The position numbers were made by a program, and so were the translations under genes. Positions 26,347-35,802 of a DNA stretch of 64,000 nt are shown piece after piece (position 1 is the stretch's first letter; each line of letters opens with the position of its first letter). Source of the DNA: an uncultured Lachnospiraceae bacterium (GTDB taxonomy: Bacteria > Bacillota > Clostridia > Lachnospirales > Lachnospiraceae). The stretch spans positions 141,447 through 205,446 of the forward strand of contig CAJTPO010000003.1 of assembly GCA_910578115.1 (NCBI GenBank), read 5' to 3'. Under the pieces are notes generated by a model. That model was given only the letters and a program-made list of their open reading frames with translations, was not told where the DNA came from and made no database searches.

Positions 26347-27963
26347 TTAAAGATCAAAATCATCGTCATCTTTTATTTCCACATCAAACTTCATATCCTT
26401 TTCCTCCACGTGATATTGATAATCCATCTGCCTGTGGACAGGTTTCTTTGGAAGTGGTAATGGATTTTCCAGATAGCGCGGTTTTTGTTGGGGCTGATCT
26501 GCCTCTTCGCCACTCTCTTCTTCCTCTTCGCTGCCCTTTTCCTCCTCTGTTATTTCGATCTCCTCTGTTATTTCGATCTTCTCTGTTGTTTCGGCCTCCT
26601 CTGCCGACTGGTTAATCTCCTCGATCATGGACTGCATTAACCTGGCTTTCCCGCCAAAAAGACAGTTTTGAAGACCCAGCCCCGCCAACACTCCCCAGAT
26701 ATACATGGAAAATAAACCGAAAGGCTGTATACCGATCACCGCAAATGGAGTAGGAGCTACGATGATACACAGCAGGACCCACAACATATAATTCTGCTCT
26801 CTGCCGCTGCGGAAAAATTCAAAGACAAGAAATGCCGCAAAAACCACGAGAACTACGAACAAAAGCATATCCATGGAATAGGGATAAAGCGGTCTAAAGC
26901 CGAAAGTTTGTGTCTTCCCCACATGCAGCACAGCCCAGTTTTGCAGCTCTTTATCCCAGGCTGCACCACCATCGTAAGAGAAGATGCCTGCCATTCCCAA
27001 AAAACCCGCTGCGCATGATAAAACAGCCGCAGCAGCTGCCGCACAGCCAATTGCCGGGGAATGATGGATCTGCAGTCCTTCCGGCCGCTTCTTATTCCCG
27101 GTAAAGATGGCTGTCATCAATATCAGTATCGTAAATGCCGTCAGATCAAGATATCCGAGAATCCCGATCACGACTCCTGTAAGCACTGTCCCTGCCAGCA
27201 TCGGTTTTCTGCTCAGGCGGTTTGCACAATATCCCTTTACCAGACCGGCTGCGGCAAGCATTCCGATCATATACAGGATAAAATACAGACATTCCGGCCC
27301 CAGATTCTTTAACATTTCCAGACAGCTTACCGAACATGCCAGATAGAAAAGCACCACACAGGCAGGAATCCGGCCCGCAAGCTTTCTGGTCACTGCATAG
27401 GCAAGTATTAATCCCACGATCTGTAAAACAACCTGAAAAATAATCGCGGAGGCAACTTTATTTCCCAGAAAAGTCAATACAAACGACAGACAGGACACAT
27501 ACAGGTAAGCGGCTCCGTAAGCAGGCGGTTCCACAGAACTGTCCGCCGTCACTACGGCCATGTTAAAATACTCTATTCCATTGACACCTGCCTGCGCGCC
27601 GCTCTCTGCAGTATTCAGCAATGCTATGTATTCCGAAGCACGTAAGATCCGCAGAAAAATACCGATGGCAAAGGCCAGCCATACTATGACAGTCTCTGTG
27701 ATACCGAAGATTTTTTCCTTCCGAACTGTCTTCTTCCTGATCTTGACCGCAGTAACGCGAATGACCCAGTACAAAGCTGCCATAGCAGGAAGTATCAAAA
27801 ATCCGACGGCCGGCACTGTCCGGTCTGCCAGAGATACCGTCATGCCACCTGTCTGCAGATAACTTGCCCAGATATAATTCCCTGCAAAAACAAGAAATAC
27901 AGCACACAGCATCGTATAGATCACCCATAATACATAGCTAAACCATGTTTTGCGATAAGTCAT
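26347..27963 (-). CDS. Multispanning membrane protein with acidic C-terminal tail (glycosyltransferase-like, unknown)
   Basis: A 538-residue protein with about 11 hydrophobic segments between residues 10 and 440, resembling GT-C/ArnT-like integral membrane proteins (first loop after the second helix includes EYFNMAVV and a SSVEPPAYGAAYLY stretch); no catalytic motif was confirmed. After the last helix comes an acidic, Thr/Glu-rich spacer built on EITEE repeats (see the repeat entry) and a conserved-looking tail (ENPLPLPKKPVHRQMDYQ then KDDDDFDL). A similar tail is familiar to me from clostridial membrane glycosyltransferase-like proteins, but I cannot verify this. A terminator hairpin follows the gene at 26266-26300. 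Confidence 0.65.
   Translation of the reverse strand: MTYRKTWFSYVLWVIYTMLCAVFLVFAGNYIWASYLQTGGMTVSLADRTVPAVGFLILPAMAALYWVIRVTAVKIRKKTVRKEKIFGITETVIVWLAFAIGIFLRILRASEYIALLNTAESGAQAGVNGIEYFNMAVVTADSSVEPPAYGAAYLYVSCLSFVLTFLGNKVASAIIFQVVLQIVGLILAYAVTRKLAGRIPACVVLFYLACSVSCLEMLKNLGPECLYFILYMIGMLAAAGLVKGYCANRLSRKPMLAGTVLTGVVIGILGYLDLTAFTILILMTAIFTGNKKRPEGLQIHHSPAIGCAAAAAAVLSCAAGFLGMAGIFSYDGGAAWDKELQNWAVLHVGKTQTFGFRPLYPYSMDMLLFVVLVVFAAFLVFEFFRSGREQNYMLWVLLCIIVAPTPFAVIGIQPFGLFSMYIWGVLAGLGLQNCLFGGKARLMQSMIEEINQSAEEAETTEKIEITEEIEITEEEKGSEEEEESGEEADQPQQKPRYLENPLPLPKKPVHRQMDYQYHVEEKDMKFDVEIKDDDDFDL
26543..26596 (-). repeat. Three 18-bp repeats encoding EITEE units
   Basis: Units at 26543-26560 and 26561-26578 are identical and a third (26579-26596) is diverged; they encode the acidic spacer KIEITEEIEITEEE in the membrane protein's C-terminal tail. 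Confidence 0.75.
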
Positions 27964-27978
27964 AATTCCAGTATTCCT

Positions 27979-29265
27979 TTACAAAACTTTCGATATTGCC
28001 TGCTCCAGATCCGCGATAATATCATCAATGTGTTCCAATCCTACGGACAATCTGATCAGATCCGGTGCAACACCGGCTTCTTTCAATTGTTCCTCATTCA
28101 TCTGCCTGTGTGTATGACTTGCCGGATGCAGAACGCTCGTTCTCGCATCTGCCACATGTGTTACGATCGCGGCCAGCTTTAAATGATCCATCATCTGCGC
28201 TGCGGCCGCTCTTCCGCCTTTTAATCCAAAGGAGATAACCCCACATGTGCCGTTCGGCATATATTTCTGCGCCAGCTCATAGTATCTGCCGCCTTTCAGC
28301 CCCGGATAATTTACCCAGGCGGTCCGGTCGTTATGTTCCAGATACTCCGCCACCTTCAACGCATTATAACAGTGCCGTTCCATGCGGAGCGGCAGAGTCT
28401 CCAATCCAACATTCAATAGAAATGCATTCTGCGGTGACTGTATCGACCCCAGATCCCTCATCAGCTGGCTTGTCGCCTTGGTAATATACGCCGCCCTGCC
28501 AAATTTCTCCGTATAGGTAATGCCGTGATACGACTCATCCGGTGTGCACAGCCCCGGAAATTTCTCCGGACAGGCACTCCAGTCAAAATTTCCGGAATCG
28601 ACAATACAACCGCCCACAGCCATAGCATGTCCGTCCATATATTTTGTTGTTGAATGAACGACGATATCCGCTCCCCAGTCAAAAGGATTGCAGTTGATCG
28701 GTGTCGCAAAGGTATTATCCACGATCAACGGCACGTGATGCGCATGTGCCAGACGTGCAAATTTCTCGATATCCAACACCACCAGCGCCGGATTGGCGAT
28801 CGTCTCCGCGAAAACACATTTCGTATTCGGTGCAAAGGCTTCTGCGATTTCCTCTTCCGGGGCATCCGGGTCCACTACGGTACAGCTGATTCCCATTTTC
28901 TTCATCGTACAGGTAAGCAGGTTAAATGTTCCGCCGTACACCGTCGATGACAAAACCACGTGATCCCCTGCCTCACAGATATTGAACACTGCATAATGAC
29001 AAGCCGCCTGGCCGGATGATGTCAACATTGCTGCCACGCCGCCCTCCAGTTCACAGATCTTGGCAGCAACACAGTCATTGGTTGGATTCTGCAGTCTGCT
29101 GTAGAAGTAGCCGCTCTCCTCCAGATCAAAAAGCCTTCCCATCTGCTCCGAAGACTCGTATTTAAAGGTCGTACTCTGATAGATCGGCAGCACACGCGCC
29201 TCCCCGTTGCCCGGTTTCCATCCGGACTGAATACATATTGTTTCTTTCTTATATTGTCTGCTCAT
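27979..29265 (-). CDS. metY: O-acetylhomoserine sulfhydrylase / aminocarboxypropyltransferase
   Basis: A PLP enzyme that makes homocysteine (or cysteine) by adding sulfide to an O-acylated amino acid. The 428-residue length fits MetY. Motifs: the N-terminal ETICIQSGWKPGNGEARVLPIYQSTTFKY, PLP-phosphate-binding YSRLQNPTNDCVAAKICELEGGVAAMLTSSGQAA, and the Schiff-base lysine in VVHSTTKYMDGHAMAVGG. The C-terminal HPASHTHRQMNEEQL and GLEHIDDIIADLEQA are typical of the Cys/Met metabolism family. O-acetylhomoserine, O-acetylserine and O-succinylhomoserine use cannot be separated from sequence. No S-box or T-box leader is evident in the 64-base gap upstream. Confidence 0.93.
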   Translation of the reverse strand: MSRQYKKETICIQSGWKPGNGEARVLPIYQSTTFKYESSEQMGRLFDLEESGYFYSRLQNPTNDCVAAKICELEGGVAAMLTSSGQAACHYAVFNICEAGDHVVLSSTVYGGTFNLLTCTMKKMGISCTVVDPDAPEEEIAEAFAPNTKCVFAETIANPALVVLDIEKFARLAHAHHVPLIVDNTFATPINCNPFDWGADIVVHSTTKYMDGHAMAVGGCIVDSGNFDWSACPEKFPGLCTPDESYHGITYTEKFGRAAYITKATSQLMRDLGSIQSPQNAFLLNVGLETLPLRMERHCYNALKVAEYLEHNDRTAWVNYPGLKGGRYYELAQKYMPNGTCGVISFGLKGGRAAAAQMMDHLKLAAIVTHVADARTSVLHPASHTHRQMNEEQLKEAGVAPDLIRLSVGLEHIDDIIADLEQAISKVL

Positions 29266-29329
29266 ATTATCTCCCCATTCCTGTCAACCTGCGAATTTGG
29301 GCGCTGTTTTCCATATATGGATTTTCACA

Positions 29330-30115
29330 CTACTGCTTTCCGATCACCATATATTCTGCTTTCAATTCTGCCATCATGGACTTATAAAGCCGGCTGCACT
29401 GTTCATTCTGCTCTTTTTCAATATGATCCACACATTTCCTGATATAGGTGTTCCAAAGGTACCGATATTTCTCTTCCGGATCAGCATCCCTGGCGATTCT
29501 TTTGACGATTGTCGGTGCAATGTCATAGTATTCATCTATCAGTCGTTTACCTTCCGCACTCCTGACAAAATATCCGTCCCGAAACCGCTTCATCAACAGG
29601 ATCTCCCTGCAGTTCTGCGGTTTTTGCAGCCCACGGCATACGGCGGTCGTTACAAAGCACAGTTTCTGCCGGAATCCTGCCTGGATAGATTCAAAGTCTG
29701 ACGCCCGAATACGGGCGCCGAATGCTTCCTGCCATCTGCCACATATCATTTCCGTCAGCCGTTTCGTCTCCTCTTCTCTGATGCCACAGCGTCTGTGCCA
29801 TGCAATAACCGCAGGCAGAACATAAGAGACCATATACAGATTCAGATCATACTGCATCTTCTCTCTTTTGGTCCTGCCCTTAACCGTATCCACCTTCTGA
29901 CGTGCACCACAGACAAAAGCTTCCGCCGCCTGCATTTCAGCCTGTTCCTGTTCCCGAAGCAGCATATCACCCGCACCCACGCTGCTCAGCATATCCCACA
30001 CCACAACATTACTCTCCAGATAGTCCTGAAAAGCCTGTGCATATGTTTCTTTCCTGAATTCGGCATTCTTCCGCTCTGCCTGATCGAACAGTCCCGCGAT
30101 CCGTTCCGGTTCCAT
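29330..30115 (-). CDS. CFI-box domain protein of unknown function
   Basis: A 261-residue mostly helical protein with an internal segment CFVTTAVCRG (about residue 172 from this start) followed by CREILLMKRFRDGYFVRSAEGKRLIDEYYDIAPTIVKRI, a pattern I recognise as the CFI-box domain, normally C-terminal in clostridial proteins. Function unknown. Start: the ATG at 30115 has GGAGGG five bases upstream and is preferred; an ATG at 30172 overlapping the yebC stop by eight bases would give 280 residues but has only GGG upstream. It is downstream of yebC on the same strand. Confidence 0.65.
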   Translation of the reverse strand: MEPERIAGLFDQAERKNAEFRKETYAQAFQDYLESNVVVWDMLSSVGAGDMLLREQEQAEMQAAEAFVCGARQKVDTVKGRTKREKMQYDLNLYMVSYVLPAVIAWHRRCGIREEETKRLTEMICGRWQEAFGARIRASDFESIQAGFRQKLCFVTTAVCRGLQKPQNCREILLMKRFRDGYFVRSAEGKRLIDEYYDIAPTIVKRIARDADPEEKYRYLWNTYIRKCVDHIEKEQNEQCSRLYKSMMAELKAEYMVIGKQ

Positions 30116-30164
30116 CACAACCCTCCATACCTCTACATCCTGTATATCCTGGTCAATACACTTT

Positions 30165-30893
30165 CTACTCATCCCAGTTATGATATACCGCCTGTACGTC
30201 GTCGTCGTCCTCCAGAAGATCCAGCGTTTTCTGCAGATTCTTGATCGCCGTTTCGTCCGTCAGTTCCACCCAGTTCTGCGGAATCATGGTCACTTCCGAA
30301 GATACCAGCGCAATACCGGCCTCTTTCAATGCGGCGTCCACTACACTCCACTGGTCCGGATCCGTGTAGACCTCATAGCAGTCTTCCTCCTCGGAAAAAT
30401 CCTCCGCTCCCGCATCCAGGGCTGTCATCATCAGATCATCCGCCTCCATATCACACTCTTCCTTATCAATGATGATCAACCCTTTCTTATCAAACATAAA
30501 GGAAACACAGCCGGGTGTACCTACATTCCCCTGCCCTTTTGTAAAAGCGCTCCTCACATTGGCTGCCGTTCTGTTGGCATTATCCGTCAGAGCATCTACG
30601 ATAATGGCAATGCCGTTAGGACCGTATCCTTCATAGGTGACGTATTTATAGTTGACATTACCGCCCTCTCCGGCCGCCTTCTTGATGCCTCTGTCAATCG
30701 TATCGTTTGGCATGTTATTCGCCTTGGCCTTGGCAATCACCTGTGCAAGCTTGAAATTATTGGCCGGATCCGGTCCGCCTTCCTTGACGGCCACCGCGAT
30801 CTCTCTCCCGATGATCGTAAAGATCTTGCCTTTTGCGGCATCGTTCTTCTCTTTCTTATGTTTAATATTTGCAAATTTAGAATGTCCTGACAT
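30165..30893 (-). CDS. yebC: YebC/PmpR-family DNA-binding regulatory protein
   Basis: A 242-residue protein of the TACO1/YebC family. The sequence opens with MSGHSKFANIKHKKEKNDAAKGKIFTIIGREIAVAVKEGG, the universal family N-terminus, followed by PNDTIDRGIKKAAGEG, VTYEGYGPNGIAIIVDALTDNANRTAANVRSAF and the acidic C-terminal domain with EDDDDVQAVYHN. Members are reported as transcriptional regulators or as translation factors at proline stretches. Upstream, about 130 bases separate it from the CBS-domain gene. Confidence 0.97.
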   Translation of the reverse strand: MSGHSKFANIKHKKEKNDAAKGKIFTIIGREIAVAVKEGGPDPANNFKLAQVIAKAKANNMPNDTIDRGIKKAAGEGGNVNYKYVTYEGYGPNGIAIIVDALTDNANRTAANVRSAFTKGQGNVGTPGCVSFMFDKKGLIIIDKEECDMEADDLMMTALDAGAEDFSEEEDCYEVYTDPDQWSVVDAALKEAGIALVSSEVTMIPQNWVELTDETAIKNLQKTLDLLEDDDDVQAVYHNWDE

Positions 30894-31023
30894 AATCTTG
30901 GGTCTCCTTTGTTTTTCTATATCTGCAACAGTTCAGACATCTTCCCTGTCACTTTCGTTTCCTGTCTGCCCGGTATCCAGGCAGATACACATACTCTGTA
31001 TGAAACCGCTTCGCTCAAAGCAG

Positions 31024-32394
31024 TCATACCGTTTCCCTGTTCAGCGGGTGTGCAAGTACACTCTGGATCATGCGATCCTTCACTTCCAGAATTCTGAACA
31101 GATATCCTTCATACTCGAACTCGAAGTCTTCCCCCTCCTCCGGTATATGCTCCAATCTGGAGATCACAAATCCGTTGACCGTATCAAAAGGCTCCTCATC
31201 AAAGTTGATTTTCAGCTGATCTTCCAGCTCTTCCAGCGGCATCTTGCCCTGAATCACATAACTATCCGTATCATTCCTGACAATATAGCTCGCCTCTTCA
31301 TCATATTCATCTTCAATATTCCCGACAATCTCTTCCAGAATATCTTCCAGTGCCACCAGTCCGGCCGTCTGTCCATATTCATCGACAACGATAACCATCT
31401 GAATCTTCTCTGCTCTCATGACACGGAACAGATCGTCGATCTTACGTTTCTCCGTGATAAATCTGGGTTCACGGAGCAGCCCCTTGATCTTGCCGATGGG
31501 TCTGGTCTTCATCCGGCCATTCATCTGCATTCGCATAACATCCTTCAAATGCAGGATCCCTATGATGTGGTCGATCGTACCGTCATAAACCGGAAAGCGA
31601 CTGTTATGAGCATCCACAATAAATGAGGCGGCCTCCTGCAGTGTCATGGTAGATTCTATGCCAACCATATTATTGCGGTTGACCATAATATCCTTCGCCT
31701 CCTTATCCCCGTACTCGAAAATATTATTGATCATCTCCGCCTCGTTGGCTTCCAGTATCCCCTGCTCATGTCCGACACTGACCATGGACAGGATCTTCTG
31801 CTCTGTCACATCTGCCCGTCTACCGGCACCCTTGACGCCGAAGATACGCAGAATTCCACCTGCCGTCACAGATATAAGCGCCGTCAGCGGCGCTGTGATC
31901 CGAACATAATAATAGACAGGCGTAATAAGCAGCCTGAACCATCTCTCCGGATTACGCGATGTAACCTTTCTGGGAATCGACACCCCGAAAGTTACTATTA
32001 TGTACAGCAGAACAAACGTGACCAGTATCGCCGTGACAACAGCAAACAGCCTGATATGCCAACCGAACAGATCCCCCATACTGCTGACCGCCGTCCGGTA
32101 GACCAGATACGTAAAATAACTGTTCAGCTGATACAGATACAGGGCACCAAATAAAATATTAACCGTCACAATCCCCAACTGAATTGCACTGGTATACTGC
32201 GGCATGTGTCCCGCCAGGTAATCCAGCCTCACCTGCTTTCGATCCGGCCCGCCCGTCTCATCCTTCTCCTCGTCACCATGCTCTGCCTCTTTTCTGTACT
32301 GAAATGCAGAGTCAAAACTGTAAAACAGCATCTCCAATAATAACAAAACAATAAACCACACAAAACTGCTACTACTCGCGACACCATCGTCCAT
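31024..32394 (-). CDS. CNNM/CorC-type membrane protein with tandem CBS domains
   Basis: A 456-residue protein of the hemolysin C/CorC family, implicated in metal ion transport or resistance. The N-terminal half has about four membrane segments with the CNNM-type region (IQLGIVTVNILFGALYLYQL; TFVLLYIIVTFGVSIPRKVTSRNPERWFRLL). Then come two CBS domains (NRNNMVGIESTMTLQEAASFIVDAHNSRFPVYDGTIDHIIGILHLKDV and FRVMRAEKIQMVIVVDEYGQTAGLVALEDILEEIVGNIEDEYD). The C-terminal CorC_HlyC domain (SYVIQGKMPLEELEDQL and a final transporter-associated strand region) closes the protein. The ligand is unknown. The gene has no close operon partner. Confidence 0.9.
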   Translation of the reverse strand: MDDGVASSSSFVWFIVLLLLEMLFYSFDSAFQYRKEAEHGDEEKDETGGPDRKQVRLDYLAGHMPQYTSAIQLGIVTVNILFGALYLYQLNSYFTYLVYRTAVSSMGDLFGWHIRLFAVVTAILVTFVLLYIIVTFGVSIPRKVTSRNPERWFRLLITPVYYYVRITAPLTALISVTAGGILRIFGVKGAGRRADVTEQKILSMVSVGHEQGILEANEAEMINNIFEYGDKEAKDIMVNRNNMVGIESTMTLQEAASFIVDAHNSRFPVYDGTIDHIIGILHLKDVMRMQMNGRMKTRPIGKIKGLLREPRFITEKRKIDDLFRVMRAEKIQMVIVVDEYGQTAGLVALEDILEEIVGNIEDEYDEEASYIVRNDTDSYVIQGKMPLEELEDQLKINFDEEPFDTVNGFVISRLEHIPEEGEDFEFEYEGYLFRILEVKDRMIQSVLAHPLNRETV

Positions 32395-32494
32395 ACGGAT
32401 TCATCATCTCCTTTGCCATTTTTTGAAGCATCATTTGCTATTATATAAATATAGCAAGGAATGGAAGCAGTGTCAAACTACATCTCAGCCTTCT

Positions 32495-32842
32495 CTATGT
32501 ATTTAATTCAAGGCTGACCATCAGTCCAACATTCACAACCTTCATAATGTCCTGATCCAGATGACAGATCCTGTCCTTCAGACGCTTCTTATCAATTGTC
32601 CTGAGCTGCTCCAACAGGATAACGGAATCCTTTACCATGTCATATTTACTGGCATTCAGCTCGATATGGGTGGGCAGCTTCGCCTTATTCATCTTAGAAG
32701 TGATCGCCGCACAGATCACAGTCGGACTGTGCTTATTTCCGATATCATTCTGTATAATCAACACCGGCCTGATACCGCCCTGTTCAGAGCCGATCACGGG
32801 TCTTAAATCTGCGTAGTAAATATCTCCTCTTCTCATTACCAT
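32495..32842 (-). CDS. MazF/EndoA-type mRNA interferase toxin without visible antitoxin gene
   Basis: A 115-residue PemK/MazF protein, a ribosome-independent endoribonuclease. It reads MVMRRGDIYYADLRPVIGSEQGGIRPVLIIQNDIGNKHSPTVICAAITSKMNKAKLPTHIEL, the family core with the conserved Arg of GGIRPVLI and the Ser/Thr of AAITS. The ATG at 32842 follows AAGGAAG with a short spacing; the in-frame ATG at 32836 has a spacing of nine and is also possible. In Bacillus mazF sits after alr with a ribbon-helix-helix antitoxin gene between them. Here alr is next upstream, but the 157-base gap contains only a hairpin and no antitoxin frame. Confidence 0.85.
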   Translation of the reverse strand: MVMRRGDIYYADLRPVIGSEQGGIRPVLIIQNDIGNKHSPTVICAAITSKMNKAKLPTHIELNASKYDMVKDSVILLEQLRTIDKKRLKDRICHLDQDIMKVVNVGLMVSLELNT

Positions 32843-32917
32843 ACACTTCCTTATATAAATTTTCTGTATCACTATTATTGTCCGTTTATCTTAAGGATAT
32901 ACAATGTAAGAAGAATT

Positions 32918-32949
32918 TTACTGTGAAAGAAAGTAGAATTTCACAGTAA
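32918..32949 (-). terminator. AT-rich hairpin between alr and mazF
   Basis: TTACTGTGAAA (32918-32928) pairs perfectly with TTTCACAGTAA (32939-32949), followed on the minus strand by AATTCTTCTT. It may terminate the nnr-alr transcript, leaving mazF with its own promoter. It occupies the place where a MazE-type antitoxin gene is usually found. Confidence 0.5.
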
Positions 32950-32999
32950 GGATGGCCATACGGCCCGCCAGGCGGCAAACCCTTCAAAGATACACACGT

Positions 33000-34181
33000 T
33001 CAGCGATAATCGTCATAATAATCCTTAGTATCCACTATTCTGCCACCTTTTATGTACACACGCGGAATTCTTTTGCCCAGATCGCAGGCAAGTTCGTAAT
33101 TAAATCTGCCTGAAAGATCTCCCAGCTCTTCCATCGTGATCTGAAAACCACCGTCTCTGCCAATCAGCGTCACTTCATCTCCCTCTGCCGCATCCGGGAT
33201 ATCATCCAGTCCCACCATGAACTGATCCATGCAGATTCTGCCCAATACAGGCGCTCTTTTCCCCCGAATCAGCACATACCCCCTGTTCGACAGGCTTCTT
33301 GGATAGCCATCCCCATATCCGACCGGTATCGTCGCGATCCGCATTCTACCAGGTGTCACATAGGTGCCGCCGTAACTGACCGGCGTCCCTGCTTCTACTT
33401 CCTTAATATAAACAATATGGCTTTTCAATGACAACACCGGCTGCAGTGATACAGGCTCTCTCTCCATTTCCTGCGACGGCCACAGCCCGTACAATGCGAT
33501 TCCTGCCCTGACCGCATCCATATTAGCCTCCGGAAGTTCCAGAATTCCCGCACTGTTGGAACAATGCTTCACCAAAGCAGGATGATCTGGAACGCTCTCC
33601 ACCCGCTCCATAAAGTCCCGGAACAATGCAAGCTGCTGTCTGGACGACGTTTTATCCCGTTCATCCGCCCGTGCGAAATGGGTATACATTCCTTCCACCA
33701 CGATTCCTTCCATGCGAAACGTCTTCTCCACGAATCGAAGTCCGCTCTCATCCGTTCTGATGCCCAGTCTGTTCATCCCGGTCTCCACTTTTACATGTAC
33801 TCTGGCCGGTTTTCCCAGTCTTCGAGCACAAGCCGCCAGTTCCTCCAGACTGTCCTCCCGAAAGACCGTCAACCGTATCTCATTACGGATCAGCTCCTCA
33901 TAACAGTATGGAAACGCGTGGCCCAGTACCAAAACCGGCTTCTGCAGCCCTGCGCGCCGCAGAATCACTGCTTCTTCCGCAGTAGCAGTGGCACACCCTG
34001 ATACGAAATCCATACTTTCCAATTCCCGCCCGATCTGCACCGCCCCATGCCCGTAGGCATCTGTTTTGATCACCCCGATGATCTTTGTTTCCAAAGATAA
34101 GCTGCGACGCATCTGCTCCATATTATTATGTACGGCATCCAGATCGATCGCCGCATACACCCTCTGATATTTTTCCATCAT
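33000..34181 (-). CDS. alr: Alanine racemase
   Basis: A PLP enzyme supplying D-alanine for peptidoglycan. The 393-residue protein starts MMEKYQRVYAAIDLDAVHNNMEQMRR and shows the PLP lysine in KIIGVIKTDAYGHGAVQIGRELE, plus the catalytic tyrosine region VSYGGTYVTPGRMRIATIPVGYGDGYPRSLSNRGYVLIRGKRAPVLGRICMDQFMVGLDD. The ATG at 34181 lies five bases after the stop of the nnr gene, indicating an operon; a longer frame to 34304 only duplicates the neighbour's 3' region. mazF follows downstream. Confidence 0.96.
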   Translation of the reverse strand: MMEKYQRVYAAIDLDAVHNNMEQMRRSLSLETKIIGVIKTDAYGHGAVQIGRELESMDFVSGCATATAEEAVILRRAGLQKPVLVLGHAFPYCYEELIRNEIRLTVFREDSLEELAACARRLGKPARVHVKVETGMNRLGIRTDESGLRFVEKTFRMEGIVVEGMYTHFARADERDKTSSRQQLALFRDFMERVESVPDHPALVKHCSNSAGILELPEANMDAVRAGIALYGLWPSQEMEREPVSLQPVLSLKSHIVYIKEVEAGTPVSYGGTYVTPGRMRIATIPVGYGDGYPRSLSNRGYVLIRGKRAPVLGRICMDQFMVGLDDIPDAAEGDEVTLIGRDGGFQITMEELGDLSGRFNYELACDLGKRIPRVYIKGGRIVDTKDYYDDYR

Positions 34182-34186
34182 AAAAG

Positions 34187-35749
34187 CTACATTCCTTTCC
34201 CTCTGTCCTGTATCTGCGCCACCGCATCTTTCATACTGTCTATCAGATCGGTTGCCGTCATACATATTTCCGTCCTCTGCTCTGCCGCCAGATCCCCTGC
34301 GCACCCATGTAGATATGCCCCCGTGACCGCTGCGTCCATCCCCGGCATCCCCTGTGCAAGAAATCCTGTGATCATACCGGCCAAAACATCACCGGAACCT
34401 GCTGTTGCCATCCCGGCATTGCCTGTTGTATTAATATAACCCTGCAATCCTTTACACTGCACCACCACGGTCCTGGCATCCTTGCAGACAATCACACTGC
34501 CAAGCCTGTCGCCGAGACGTCTCGGATAATCTGTCAAACCGGCTTTCGCCTGCGCCGTAGAACAGTCATATAACCTCGCAAATTCCCCCAGATGTGGTGT
34601 GAGAATGATTGCTCTGCCCTGTGCTCCTTTCTCCGCCAGGATTCTTTGCAGCCCGCAATCCCGTGCCAGCAGATTCAACCCGTCTGCATCGATCACCAGC
34701 GGCAGATCGCTTTCCTGTACTGCAAATTTTAACAGCTCACCGGCAGTCTCTCCCATACCGATTCCCGGTCCGATCAGAATACTGTCCGCCCATGCTGCCG
34801 CCTCCTCCAGCGATTCCAGAAATGCTGCCGCCTCCATGGCCGAAGCACCCTCCGCATAGGTAAGCATCATCGCTTCCGGTAGATACTGCTGCACGATCTC
34901 ACGGTTCCTGACTTCCGTGACCACCTTGACCATCCCCACACCTGTGAGGAAAGCGCTCTTCGCCGCCAGCATTGCGGCCCCTGCCATCTGTCTGCTCCCA
35001 ACGATAAGAAGTGCCTTGCCGAAGGTTCCCTTATTCCCGTCCGCACAGCGCACAGGAAGAACACCGGGTTCTTTGCCGATATACGTATACCAGTAAGGCT
35101 TCTCACCCAGAAAACCATGCTCATCTATCCCCATATCCCTGCAGACAAGTCTCCCACAGTATGACGTGCCCGGATATAAAATATGACCTGTTTTGCGAAA
35201 ACCATAGGTCACTGTCAGATCTGCCTGCACGGCATCCCCCATCACTTCCCCGGTATCCGCATGGATTCCGGACGGAATATCCACACTGCACACCCAGGCA
35301 CCGCTTTTGTTGATCCACCTGATCGCATCTTTCCAGATCCCTTCCACATCTCTGGATAAACCGATGCCAAAGACAGCATCTATTACTATATCATATTCAC
35401 CTTCCTGTATCCTGCTAAAGATCCCCGCCTGATAAGCCCGCAGAATATCAATCTGCCTGCGCGTCTCTGTGGAACAACGGCCATGGAAATCTTCCCCCGG
35501 CAGAACGAATGTCACCTCGTATCCCTGCAGCATAAGAAGTCTTCCCACCGCCAGTCCATCTCCACCGTTATTGCCTCTTCCGGCCAGCACCAGCACCCGG
35601 CATGGCGCTTTACCGCGCACCAGCTGCAGTTCTTCCACCGTGACAAGTGCCGCACGTTCCATAAGCAATAGCCCCGGCACGTGAAACCGTTCTATCGTGT
35701 TGGCATCATACCGCCGCATTTCTTCCGCTGTGACCAGATATTGCCTCAT
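34187..35749 (-). CDS. Bifunctional NAD(P)H-hydrate epimerase / ADP-dependent NAD(P)H-hydrate dehydratase
   Basis: This fused repair enzyme restores damaged NAD(P)HX. The 520-residue protein has an N-terminal epimerase domain (residues 1-215) with RVLVLAGRGNNGGDGLAVGRLLMLQGY and VDIPSGIHADTGEVMG, and a C-terminal ribokinase-like dehydratase domain with FGKALLIVGSRQMAGAAMLAAKSAFLTGVGMVKV, AIILTPHLGEFARLY and TTGNAGMATAGSGDVLAGMITGFLAQGM. Such fused NnrE-NnrD proteins are about 500 residues. It is the upstream partner of alr in an apparent two-gene operon, a common combination in Firmicutes. Confidence 0.95.
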   Translation of the reverse strand: MRQYLVTAEEMRRYDANTIERFHVPGLLLMERAALVTVEELQLVRGKAPCRVLVLAGRGNNGGDGLAVGRLLMLQGYEVTFVLPGEDFHGRCSTETRRQIDILRAYQAGIFSRIQEGEYDIVIDAVFGIGLSRDVEGIWKDAIRWINKSGAWVCSVDIPSGIHADTGEVMGDAVQADLTVTYGFRKTGHILYPGTSYCGRLVCRDMGIDEHGFLGEKPYWYTYIGKEPGVLPVRCADGNKGTFGKALLIVGSRQMAGAAMLAAKSAFLTGVGMVKVVTEVRNREIVQQYLPEAMMLTYAEGASAMEAAAFLESLEEAAAWADSILIGPGIGMGETAGELLKFAVQESDLPLVIDADGLNLLARDCGLQRILAEKGAQGRAIILTPHLGEFARLYDCSTAQAKAGLTDYPRRLGDRLGSVIVCKDARTVVVQCKGLQGYINTTGNAGMATAGSGDVLAGMITGFLAQGMPGMDAAVTGAYLHGCAGDLAAEQRTEICMTATDLIDSMKDAVAQIQDRGKGM

Positions 35750-35802
35750 ATTCTTCTCCTTCTTTTCAGGTACATAACAGGCAGGACAGAAGCGTCCGTT
35801 TC

